Shown one piece after another: positions 47,683 through 56,600 of a DNA stretch of 64,000 nt. The first letter of the stretch is position 1, and the number at the start of each line of letters is the position of its first letter. Under the pieces are notes generated by a model. The model did no database searches, had not been told where the DNA came from, and was given only the letters and a program-made list of their open reading frames with translations. The stretch is from JAGTJU01 sp038257535 (GTDB lineage Bacteria; Myxococcota_A; Polyangia; Fen-1088). The position numbers were made by a program, and so were the translations under genes. The stretch lies in contig JBBSJE010000005.1 of NCBI GenBank assembly GCA_038257535.1, positions 1-64,000 of the forward strand, given 5' to 3'.

Positions 47683-49391
47683 TGGCGCTGCCCGATCCTT
47701 TGCGCGTGGGTGAAGACGGTGTGGTGAACATTGCGGCGTGTTTGCCTGCGATGGCCGCACAGCAACCGGAGGCCGTGGCGATCTGTCAGCCTGTGGGGCG
47801 CGCGAGAGGCGGTGCGGTTCGATATCAACGCGTGACGTATGCGGAGTTGAACGCGCAAAGCGATCAAGTGGCCCGAGGCTTGGCGGCTGTGGGCATTGGT
47901 CAAGGGGTGCGGGCCGTGCTGATGGTGCCGCCGGGCCCGCAATTTTTTGCTCTGACCTTTGGCATGGCCAAAGCCGGCGTGGTGCCGGTGATGGTGGATC
48001 CCGGGTTGCCCTTGTCGCATCTGAAAACCTGCTTGGCCGAGGCCGAACCCCAAGCGTTCATTGGTTCGCCCAAAGCTCACGTGGCACGTCGTTTGTTTGG
48101 ATGGGCGCGTGCGACGCTGCGTACGCACTTGGTGGTTGGTGGTCCCGCATGGTTGGCCGGTCTGCACGGGCTTGGTTGGAACCTGCTATTGCGTGCGGGC
48201 GCGCGAAGCCAAGCGTCCGCTTTGGCACCCACGCGCGCCGAAGATGTGGCGGCGATTCTCTTCACCAGTGGCAGCACGGGCGTGCCCAAAGGGGCCGTGT
48301 ACACGCACGGCAACTTTGCTGCACAGGTGGCGATGCTTAAGCACATGTCGCAGGTGCAACCTGGGGAAGTGGACCTGCCCACGTTTCCCTTGTTTGCGCT
48401 TTTTGACCCGGCGTTGGGCATGACCACGGTGGTGCCTCAGATGGATTTTACCCGCCCCGCATCGGCCGATCCGCAGCGTTTGGTGCGCGCCTTGATTGAT
48501 GAACGCGTCACCAACATGTTCGCTTCGCCGGCGTTGTTGGCAGCGCTTGGGCGTTGGGCGGCGCCGCAACAGATCAAACTTGGTGGCCTGCGACGAATCG
48601 TTTCGGCTGGGGCGCCGGTGCCACCGCAGGTGGTGAAACAGATCGTCGACTTGATGCCTGCTGGTGGCAAGGTGTTTACGCCCTATGGCGCGACCGAAGC
48701 GCTGCCGGTATGCGGAATCAACAGCGACGAAATCTTGCAGCACGCGGGGCGCACCGCTTTGGGCGCTGGTGTGTGTGTGGGGCGACCGGTGGCGGGCGTC
48801 TCGGTGAAGATCATCGCGATCTCGGATGATCCTGTCGGCGTATGGCGCGATGAGATGGCGTTGCCGCAGGGGCAAACGGGGGAAATCGTGGTGCAAGGCG
48901 CGCAGGTGACGTCGCGCTACTGGGCACGCCCCGAGGCCACACAGCTTGCGAAGATTGCTATGCCTGTGGGCAACGGGTTTTGGCATCGTATGGGTGATCT
49001 TGGGTACTTCGATGCCGAGGGACGATTGTGGTTTTGCGGACGCAAATCGCACCGGGTGGTGTTGAATGCGCAGCGCACGTTGCTCACGATTCCCTGCGAG
49101 GGTGTGTTCAATGCGCATCCCGCTGTGCGCAGAACGGCGCTGGTGGGCGTGCGAGGGGGCGCACAAACGCAGCCCGTGATTTGCGTGGAAATGGAGCCGG
49201 GCCATCCGGGCACAGCGGAGTTGATCGAAGAGTTGAAGCGTTTGGGGCAAGCTCACCCGCATACAGCGGACATTGAGCACTTCTTGTTTCACCCTGGATT
49301 TCCTGTAGACATTCGCCACAACGCCAAGATTGGCCGCGAAAAGCTGGCCGTGTGGGCCGCCAAGCGGGTGGTACAGACGCGGGCGCTATGA
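47682..49391 (+). CDS. oleC: OleC: AMP-dependent beta-lactone synthetase
   Basis: 569 residues from ATG 47682. Adenylate-forming enzyme: AAILFTSGSTGVPKGAVYTH (P-loop-like A3 motif, about 200), FTPYGATEALPVCGI (A5), HRMGDLGYFDAEGRLWFCGR (A7) and the C-terminal RHNAKIGREKLAVWA with the family Lys. OleC activates the beta-hydroxy acid with ATP and closes it to a cis-beta-lactone. Its position between oleB and oleD with overlapping stop/start codons identifies it as OleC rather than a generic acyl-CoA ligase. Confidence 0.92.
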   Translation: MALPDPLRVGEDGVVNIAACLPAMAAQQPEAVAICQPVGRARGGAVRYQRVTYAELNAQSDQVARGLAAVGIGQGVRAVLMVPPGPQFFALTFGMAKAGVVPVMVDPGLPLSHLKTCLAEAEPQAFIGSPKAHVARRLFGWARATLRTHLVVGGPAWLAGLHGLGWNLLLRAGARSQASALAPTRAEDVAAILFTSGSTGVPKGAVYTHGNFAAQVAMLKHMSQVQPGEVDLPTFPLFALFDPALGMTTVVPQMDFTRPASADPQRLVRALIDERVTNMFASPALLAALGRWAAPQQIKLGGLRRIVSAGAPVPPQVVKQIVDLMPAGGKVFTPYGATEALPVCGINSDEILQHAGRTALGAGVCVGRPVAGVSVKIIAISDDPVGVWRDEMALPQGQTGEIVVQGAQVTSRYWARPEATQLAKIAMPVGNGFWHRMGDLGYFDAEGRLWFCGRKSHRVVLNAQRTLLTIPCEGVFNAHPAVRRTALVGVRGGAQTQPVICVEMEPGHPGTAELIEELKRLGQAHPHTADIEHFLFHPGFPVDIRHNAKIGREKLAVWAAKRVVQTRAL

Positions 49392-50389
49392 AAGTTCTGG
49401 TGACGGGGGGAGGCGGCTTTCTGGGTCGCGCGTTGGTACAGCGTTTGCTTCAACGGGGCGACAGTGTGGCTGTGTTGGGCCGCCGCGATCAGCCCGCGTT
49501 ACGTGCGCACGGGGTGCGCGTGTGGCAAGGCGACGTTGCCAACTTCGCGATGGTGCACGAGGCGGTGGCTGGCTGCGATGGCGTGATTCATACGGCCGCG
49601 CACGTGGGTAGTTGGGGGCGCGCGGAAGACTTCGATCGCATCAACGTTGATGGCACGAAGCATGTGATCTCGGCTTGCCAACACCACGGCGTGAGTAAGC
49701 TGGTCTACACAAGCTCACCCTCGGTGGCCCATGGTGACGGTGACGCGGAGGGCATCAACGAAGATCACCCTTACCCCACCACATTCGACGCCCATTACCC
49801 CCGCACCAAAGCGCTGGCCGAGCAAGCCGTGCTTGCGGCGTCGAACGCCACGCTTTACACCGTGGCGTTGCGGCCGCATCTGATGTGGGGGCCCGGCGAC
49901 ACGCAGCTTGTGCCGCGGGCGGTGCAGTTGGCACGCGCTGGAAAACTGAAGCTGCCGGGGGGGGCCGCCAAAAAGGTTGATTGCACCTACATCGACAACG
50001 CGGTGGACGCCCACATCTTGGCGTTGGATCGCTTGGCGCCGGGCGCTGCCTGTGTGGGTCGGGCGTACTTCATCAGCCAAGGTGAACCCATGCCTCAACC
50101 TGAACTCATTACCAGAGTTCTGGCCGCGGTGGGGGTTTCGGGCCCGTTCCCGAAGGTGTCTCCCGCGGCTCTGCTGATGGCGGGGGCGGCTGCCGAAGCT
50201 TGGTATCGATGGCGCGGCATCTGGGATCACGAGCCCCCGATCACGCGGTTCGTGGCTCGGCAATTAACCACCGCGCATTGGTTCGACATTACCGCCGCGC
50301 GCCGCGATTTAGGATACGTTCCCCGGGTCTCATTTGCCGAAGGGCTTCGTCGGCTTTCTGCCGCCACGGCGGAGATCGCAAAAAGCTAG
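49388..50389 (+). CDS. oleD: OleD: NAD(P)H-dependent beta-keto acid reductase
   Basis: 333 residues from ATG 49388. Extended SDR: nucleotide-binding VLVTGGGGFLGRALVQRLLQ, DVANFAMVHEAV, VIHTAAHVGSWGRAED, the active-site YPRTK (Tyr-x3-Lys, about 141) and PHLMWGPGDTQLVPR. OleD reduces the OleA product to a beta-hydroxy acid before lactone formation. Similarity to 3-beta-hydroxysteroid dehydrogenases is expected for the family. It completes the set oleABCD, all with short overlaps (ATGA to oleC), so a single translation unit. Confidence 0.92.
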   Translation: MKVLVTGGGGFLGRALVQRLLQRGDSVAVLGRRDQPALRAHGVRVWQGDVANFAMVHEAVAGCDGVIHTAAHVGSWGRAEDFDRINVDGTKHVISACQHHGVSKLVYTSSPSVAHGDGDAEGINEDHPYPTTFDAHYPRTKALAEQAVLAASNATLYTVALRPHLMWGPGDTQLVPRAVQLARAGKLKLPGGAAKKVDCTYIDNAVDAHILALDRLAPGAACVGRAYFISQGEPMPQPELITRVLAAVGVSGPFPKVSPAALLMAGAAAEAWYRWRGIWDHEPPITRFVARQLTTAHWFDITAARRDLGYVPRVSFAEGLRRLSAATAEIAKS

Positions 50390-50443
50390 GAGGCAAAAGG
50401 TGGTGGGCGCTCGCGGGGCGCGTTAACATCAGCTTCAAACCCG

Positions 50444-51367
50444 TTGAATTTTCACCAGCGCATACATCTGATCACCGGGAAGGGTGGGGTGGGACGCACC
50501 GTCGCCGCCGTGGCCCTGGCCAAGTCCCTCGCACAAGCGGGGCGCCGGGTGCTTTTGGTCGAAACGGGACAGCCCGACGAAGGTTTTTCGCCCTTGGGGC
50601 AATATTTCAAGGGCGTGCGCTTAAGCGACGAGCCGCAGCCGGTGCAAACGCAGCTAGAGGCTTGTCAGCTGTGGGCAAGAACGGGGCACGAACTTTTTGC
50701 GCGTGCGGTGATTCCCGCGGGGCCATTGGTCACCGCGGCCTTGCGTTCGAAACCTTTGCAGCGGTTCATGCAGGCCGCGCCTTCATTTTACGAGCTGGGC
50801 ATTCTTTATCACTTCCTGCATCTGCTTCAGCTCGAAAACAAAGCCGGGCAGGCGCGGTACGACGCGGTGGTGGTGGACATGCCCGCTACAGGCCACACCT
50901 TGGCGCTCACCACGCTGCCTGAGGTGGCGTTGCGGGTGGTGCCGAAGGGGCCGTTGGCCACAGCGATGCGGCGAGGCCAAGGCTTCATTTACGACGCGCG
51001 AATGACGGCGGCCTGGGTTGTGACCTTGCCCGAAACCTTGCCGGTCAGTGAAGCCATTGAACTTGTCGAAGGTTTGCGGCAATCAAAAGTGCCGCTGGGT
51101 GGAGTGCTTCTGAATCGCTTCTTGCCCGATCCGTTTACGTCCGAAGAGCGCGCGCGGGTGCAAGTGTGGATGGACCAGCACCGCTTGCGGGGACGATTCG
51201 CGTTCGAGCGGATCGTGATGGCGGCCGAATCGGTGCAAAGGCTGTCGGAGGCCACCCACTTACCTTTGCTGCGCCTGCTGGAGGTCCCGCGCGATCTTGG
51301 CGACGCGTGTGAGGGCTTGGCGACACAGTTCACGGCGTTGCGGGCCAACAGCGGAGCGTCGCTATGA
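50444..51367 (+). CDS. Get3/ArsA-like ATPase, subunit 1 with altered P-loop (Lys to Arg)
   Basis: 307 residues. The N-terminus HLITGKGGVGRTVAAVALAK corresponds to the deviant Walker A GKGGVGKT of the ArsA/Get3/MinD class. Here the second-position signature Lys is kept and the invariant P-loop Lys is Arg. Switch II-like text is VVVDMPATGHTLALTTLP. The gene overlaps the next ATPase gene (ATGA). Start TTG 50444 is weakly supported; no clear ribosome site lies before it. No Cys triplet for arsenite is seen, so arsenical transport is unlikely. ArsA-like ATPase pairs of this kind are known in actinobacteria; their client is not settled. Proximity to ole suggests handling of a membrane or hydrophobic partner, which is inference. 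Confidence 0.82.
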   Translation: MNFHQRIHLITGKGGVGRTVAAVALAKSLAQAGRRVLLVETGQPDEGFSPLGQYFKGVRLSDEPQPVQTQLEACQLWARTGHELFARAVIPAGPLVTAALRSKPLQRFMQAAPSFYELGILYHFLHLLQLENKAGQARYDAVVVDMPATGHTLALTTLPEVALRVVPKGPLATAMRRGQGFIYDARMTAAWVVTLPETLPVSEAIELVEGLRQSKVPLGGVLLNRFLPDPFTSEERARVQVWMDQHRLRGRFAFERIVMAAESVQRLSEATHLPLLRLLEVPRDLGDACEGLATQFTALRANSGASL

Positions 51368-52509
51368 GCCGCAGTGTGATCCCTCCCGCGCCCACAGTGG
51401 CCGAACTTGTGGCGAACCGCCGCGTGATCGTGTGCTGTGGCGCCGGAGGCGTTGGCAAAACCACCGTGTCCGCGTCGATTGCGTTAAGCGCCGCCCGTCA
51501 AGGCCGTCGCGTGCTGGCGATCACCGTGGATCCCAGCAAGCGTTTGGCCGAAGCGCTGGGGGTAACCGAACACCAACGTGAACCCACCTTGTTGCCGGCT
51601 GAGCGACTGCGCGCGGTGGGCGTGAATCCGCCGGGTTCGCTTTCGGCGTGGATGTTGGATCCGCAGCTCGTGTGTGATCGCGTGGTTGCACAAGTGAGCG
51701 AAGATCCCCAAGTGCAAGAGCGGATGCGGCGCAACCGGCTGTATCAAAATGTCAGCACGCTGGTTGCGGGCATGCATGAGTACACCGCGGTCGAGGCCTT
51801 GCACGAATTCATTCGCGATGACCACTATGATCTGGTGGTGTTGGACACCCCGCCTTCGCGGGATGCCATTCGGTTTTTGGATACACCCGAACGCGCGAAT
51901 GCGTTTTTGAACCCGCGCATTTTTAGCTTTTTCCTGCCTGGCAACCACGGCTTCTTTCAACGCGCGGGCACGGCGCTGGTGAACAAGATTCTGGATTTGG
52001 GTTTGGGCAAAGAATCGCGGCTCGAGCTACAGGAGTTCTTGTCGCTGTTTCAGGTGATTTTGCGGCACTTGAATCGCAATCAAGAAAGCATGCAAAAGTT
52101 TTTCGCCAGCAAGGAGGTTTCGTTCTTGTTGGTCACTTCACCCGCACAGGCGGCCGTGGATGAAGCGGCGCACTTCGCTGCCCGCACGCGCGAGTTGGGC
52201 GTACGCATTGGCGGCACCATCTTGAACCAAAGTTTGGCCACCGCGGCGGGATTGCCGTTTCCCGATGCCAGCTTGCTGGTGGGCGATTCGTCAGAGGTGT
52301 CTGCGCAAGCGCTGGAAAAGCTGCGCGCGTTGGCGCATGTGGAAAGCGCCGCGGTGGAACGCGACGCTGCGCTGGCTTCTCAATTGGCGCAAAAGTACGC
52401 GGGAAAGACGCCGCTGTGGGTGTTGCCCCGGTTTACGCGCGAGCAGAGCGCGTTCGGCGCGCTCACCAAGGTGGCGGACCTGTTGATGGGCGACGGGGCC
52501 GAGTTTTAG
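51364..52509 (+). CDS. Get3/ArsA-like ATPase, subunit 2 with altered signature Lys
   Basis: 381 residues. The P-loop VIVCCGAGGVGKTTVSASIA retains the catalytic P-loop Lys but lacks the signature Lys (GAGGVGKT instead of GKGGVGKT). Other motifs: VLAITVDPSKRLAEALGV (switch I region), YDLVVLDTPPSRDAIRFLDT (Walker B/switch II, with the PPS variant), and a helical subdomain around LGKESRLELQEFLSLFQVIL. It begins four bases inside the end of the first subunit. Together the pair has exactly one intact set of both lysines if it forms a face-to-face heterodimer. No arsenite-binding Cys set is seen. Confidence 0.88.
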   Translation: MSRSVIPPAPTVAELVANRRVIVCCGAGGVGKTTVSASIALSAARQGRRVLAITVDPSKRLAEALGVTEHQREPTLLPAERLRAVGVNPPGSLSAWMLDPQLVCDRVVAQVSEDPQVQERMRRNRLYQNVSTLVAGMHEYTAVEALHEFIRDDHYDLVVLDTPPSRDAIRFLDTPERANAFLNPRIFSFFLPGNHGFFQRAGTALVNKILDLGLGKESRLELQEFLSLFQVILRHLNRNQESMQKFFASKEVSFLLVTSPAQAAVDEAAHFAARTRELGVRIGGTILNQSLATAAGLPFPDASLLVGDSSEVSAQALEKLRALAHVESAAVERDAALASQLAQKYAGKTPLWVLPRFTREQSAFGALTKVADLLMGDGAEF

Positions 52510-52521
52510 GGGCTGAAGCGT

Positions 52522-53136
52522 TCAGCTTCCCCGGGGAATGCGGGCCGCCCGGTGAAACGCATGCACGGCCGCGCTCACATCAAAGCGGCGGCCCCAAGCG
52601 GCTTTGCCGTGCGAGGATAGAAACGATTCTACGTGGCGTCGGAACTGAAATTGGCTACTCGAAGGCGGACTGGCGCGCAAAGCCCGCCCCCAAAGGCGAA
52701 CCGCTGGAAGCGGCAGTAGCTTCTGTCGACGAAACACAGTCACCAGATCCGATATATCGGATTCTATGTACCTTGTGAGCTTGCCTATGGCCCAATGGGC
52801 GGGACTAAGAAGACGCAGATCCAATCGTCCGATCCGGGAGTGTCTGTGTGAACGCTTCTGATAGTCAAGCAGTGTGATCATGCCCCAGCGATCAATGTCC
52901 TCAGCCACACTGGCAGCAATACCCGTTATTCTTGACGACATCACCACACAGGCATGAACCTGGTCCCAGGTGACGCGCGATCGAGCGGGCAGACGCAGCC
53001 CGAAATCAATATCCTGACTTGGACGCACGCCCCCCCACAATGCTGCGGCACAAGCCCCGGTGAGATAAATTGTAGCTGGGGCCTGTAGCTGGTCCGACAA
53101 GACCTCGAAAAAATGCTTAATTTGCTTTGGCTTCAC
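52522..53136 (-). CDS. nucleotidyltransferase-like protein (possible toxin of a two-gene module)
   Basis: 204 residues. The segment IYLTGACAAALWGGVRPSQD with IDFGL resembles the GxxAxxxxG...DxD core of DUF6036/AbiEii-like nucleotidyltransferases (about 22-47; the Asp pair in QDIDFGL). The remainder is helical with RLDLRLLSPAHWAIGKLTRY in the expected position of the second domain. It is preceded by an XRE regulator gene with an ATGA overlap, the layout of a type II or type IV toxin-antitoxin or a regulated transferase pair. Codon use is less GC-rich than in its neighbours, which suggests acquisition. Function is inferred. Confidence 0.68.
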   Translation of the reverse strand: MKPKQIKHFFEVLSDQLQAPATIYLTGACAAALWGGVRPSQDIDFGLRLPARSRVTWDQVHACVVMSSRITGIAASVAEDIDRWGMITLLDYQKRSHRHSRIGRLDLRLLSPAHWAIGKLTRYIESDISDLVTVFRRQKLLPLPAVRLWGRALRASPPSSSQFQFRRHVESFLSSHGKAAWGRRFDVSAAVHAFHRAARIPRGS

Positions 53137-53606
53137 GTTTGACCTGCGTAAGGACTAAGGCGCGACAATAGACTTTCTATGGTGTCAGCACTCACCATGG
53201 CCTTGAGCATTAGGTGTGCGTGCAAAGTCGCCCGGCGGCTTTCAGGCTTTGGCTTGCTGCTGCCATTGATGGCCCTGCGGGACACGCTTAGGGTACGCAG
53301 GCAGCTGACCAGTTGCTCCCACTTTGGCTCGCGCAAATCCAACGCTGCGGCGCGGGCCACCCGCTCCATCTCGTCGCGCGACAGCGACAAAGGCTCACCG
53401 AAAGGAGAGCGACCATCCGCAAGTACGCCGGGTGTGACGTTCAGCGCGCAAGCCAGTGCGCGCAGCGTTGGCAGCGTAACTTCGCGGGTGCCGTTTTCGA
53501 TCGCGCAGAGGTTGGGACGGGAAATGCCCGCGGAGTTCGCCAAGTCCGCCTGCGTTAGGCCGCGATGAAGGCGCCACAACAAAACCGTTTCCGCAAAAGG
53601 CCACAT
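53133..53606 (-). CDS. XRE-family regulator, probable antitoxin/autorepressor
   Basis: 157 residues. A helix-turn-helix of the Cro/CI type covers about residues 5-62 (LLWRLHRGLTQADLANSAGI, RPNLCAIENGTREVTLPTLR), with the second helix starting near SRPNLC. The C-terminal part is helical and basic (SRRAINGSSKPKPESRRATL) and probably contacts the partner. A perfect inverted repeat lies three bases upstream of the ATG, consistent with autoregulation. The partner gene is the overlapping nucleotidyltransferase-like gene. Confidence 0.82.
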   Translation of the reverse strand: MWPFAETVLLWRLHRGLTQADLANSAGISRPNLCAIENGTREVTLPTLRALACALNVTPGVLADGRSPFGEPLSLSRDEMERVARAAALDLREPKWEQLVSCLRTLSVSRRAINGSSKPKPESRRATLHAHLMLKAMVSADTIESLLSRLSPYAGQT

Positions 53607-53608
53607 CC

Positions 53609-53638
53609 AACAAATGTATCAAATTTAATACATTTGTT
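53609..53638 (-). promoter_or_regulatory. palindromic operator of the XRE module
   Basis: AACAAATGTAT and ATACATTTGTT are perfect 11-base inverted arms separated by eight A/T-rich bases, ending three bases before the XRE start codon. The AT-rich stretch likely also contains the promoter, so the message would be nearly leaderless and repression direct. Confidence 0.75.
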
Positions 53639-53658
53639 CCAGGGGCAACGGGCGACAG

Positions 53659-56600
53659 CTAGGGCGTCCCATGGGGAACTCGCAACGTGTGCGAGGTCCC
53701 CAGTAAACGCTTGCCCAATTCCGCCAACCATCGTGATTCCGGGGTGTCAGGCAGTTCAACGATTTCGCCTCGCCCCGCTTTGAGCAAAAGCTGCAGGGCT
53801 TCGCATGGCTCGGGCATCTGCTCAAGCAAGCGATAGATCACAGCGTGTCCAAAACTAGCGCCCGTGGAGTGGGACCATGCTTGCGCCTGGGCCTGCAGGT
53901 CGGGGTCGGGCGCAAACGGCTGTTCGTGGTCGGCGCTGGGACCCAGGTCGTTGATGGCGCGCAACACATGCGTGCGGCGCTCTCCATAGTTCATGCCGCG
54001 CAGCTCGTTGGCAAGCAAGGGCGTGCCGAGGTAGATGGCCTGCTGACCCAGGCCCACAGGAAAGTCGGTGCGCTCTTGCAGGGGCGCGCGGGGAAGGCCG
54101 CCCACCAAGCGCACGGGCACAATGGGGCAATCGACCGAAAGCGCCATGTCGATGAAGGTGCCGCTTAAAGTGCGCACAGGATCGGCACAGCTCAGGGCGC
54201 GCGTGCCCTCAACGTACACCATCACGCTTCGACGATTGTCGCGCATCTGCTGCGCCATCTCCGCGATGATTCCCGGCAAGGTGTCGGCGTGGTTGTTGTC
54301 AAACACTTGGGCCATCTGTGGACGCTTCAATCCCGGGTAGCTGAAACTGTGTCGCATCAACAGCTCGATCCAATGCTGCTGTGTTTCGGGCTTGGCCAGC
54401 GTTAGCACGGGCGCGTTTACAAACGCGGATGCCACAATCGCAAACAAGGTGGATTCGATTGACGTTTGATGATTGGCCAAAAACAAAACGCCGCGGGGCG
54501 CGTTCGCCATGGTGCGCTCTGTGGTCTCGCCGGCGATGTGAATGTTGGCCACGAAGCGTGACACCAAGATTGAAAAGATCTGATCCACGGGCGGTGGCAG
54601 CGTACCCAAGTGGTGACGCCAAAACGCCCGGACTTGAGGCAAAACCTCGACCGCTTCTAGTTTGCGAAGTGCGTTCTGCGCGGGGATGTCTTCGGACTCT
54701 GCCGCCGGTGGCGCGTCGTCCACGATGCGCATGCCCAAGTTGCTGGCATGGTAAATGCGCTTGCCATCCACCCACAAGCTCGCTTCCGCGATCACCAGCT
54801 GCCCTCTGTCGTCCTGGCTGCGGCTTGTGACTTCCAAAGTCGTGGTGATGGTGTGATTGCGGGGCACCACTTGCCCGCGGTACTTCCACGTCATTTCGTG
54901 GTTCAGCGCCACCGCTTCGAAGCGAGGGGCCCGCATACCCTCATGAAGGCCTTTATGCAGCATTACAAACTGCAGAAGCTGCAGCATGGCTTCAATGCCC
55001 AAGGAGCCAGGTTGCACAGGATCTTGGAAAAAATGTGCTTTGAAGAACCACTCAGCGGGGTTCACAGCTTTTTCGGCGCGTGCGAAGCCCAAACCCGCAT
55101 GCCCACCCGCGGGGTCATAGGCCGTGATCCGATCCAGCATCAGCAGCATCGGCCGGGGCATGCGTAAGTGGCCTTGGCAATAGCGCGCTGGGCGCGAGAT
55201 GAGATCTACGGAGAATTCCGATGGCGCGGCAAACAGCGCCCGCTGCGCTTCGGGCGTGGGAAGGCCCACCTGATTTTCAAGCGCCGCTTTGGGGAAGAAG
55301 CCAAAGCCGGTTTGCAGGTCGTAAACCAAGGTTTGGCCCATGAAGCACTTCACATCGAAGGTCTGCAGAATCATGCCGCCCGAACGCGACACCCCGGTGA
55401 TGGTGGTTCGTGTGCGTAGGCTGCCGGAGCTGGGAAACACCTCCGCGCAAACGCGGCCTGTGCCGTCGAGGTTGCGAAAACAGAGATCCTCATCGCTCAA
55501 CAAGGCGCTGCCCACGAAGCTGGCCAACCAGCCACAAGGTTGCAACACAGCCTCAAGCAACACACAAAACGGCATCACCTTTTGGCCGCTTTCGTCGAAG
55601 TACCAAGCCTGCGGGGGCACATCGTATTCGATCTCAATGGTTGCGCCGGGCTTGCATGCCCCCAACTCACCGTCGATGCGCGTGACACGGCTCATGAAGT
55701 GATAGGGCGGACCCGGCAGGCGGGCCACGCGGCGCGTGTCATCAAACACGCGGTACATGGGGCCAAACGCGTCGGAAGGGCGGCCCCACGCGCAGGCCAA
55801 CAGCGATGCGTAATCGAAGTGGAAGCCGCCAATCTCAGGCGGCGATGTTTGCGGCGTTGGTGTGGGCGGGGCCGCAATGCTGGTGAGCGGCCAATCGGGC
55901 ACCAAGCGCAAGCCCACCCGGCGCGCGTGAAAGGCCTTGAGTCCATCGACGGTTCCCAACAGATCCGCATAGAGCGTGGGGTAGGGGCCGTCATGCACCT
56001 CTTCCACAAACAGTTCACACACAAGCTGTTTGGAGCCAGGCAACACCTGCCCGCGACACTGCAGTTTGTAGCTTTCTTCGGGAACCGGTTCAAACCGCCA
56101 GCCGTCGCGACTGAGCGTATATCCCATGGCCGCGAGGTAAAACGCCATGGCTTGCAAGCAGCCCTCAAACATCAAGGTGCCGGGCATGCAGGGGTCATTC
56201 TTGAAATGCCCTTGGAAGAACCAGTCGGTGGGTGAGATGGCCGTGATGGCCTTGAGGTAACCGCGCTTCCACGGGCCACCTTGCGGATCTAGCGCCGCTA
56301 TCTCGTCCACCAACAGCATGCGGCCGGTTTGAATGGCGGGCGATCGCGTGTGGGTTTGCGCCAGCTCAAAGCCTTTGCCAAAGCACGTATACGAATCGCC
56401 CGCTGCAAACGCGCGCACCTGTTCGGGTGAAAAGTTTTGCGTCGTACATGGCACCGCGGGCCGATCAAGCCGTGGCTGGGGCGTGATGTCTTGATCCTCA
56501 GGGGACCACAACACGCCGGCAGAATCGTCCAACTCTTGCTTGCTGAAGAACCCTGCTTGCCCCTGGCGCACGGTGAGCGCCTTGCGATCGCCCACGATGC

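Noticed and set aside
50444..52509. Arsenite efflux ATPase (arsA) annotation
   Set aside because: No Cys set for arsenite, no arsB/arsR/arsD neighbours, and altered P-loops; only the fold is shared.
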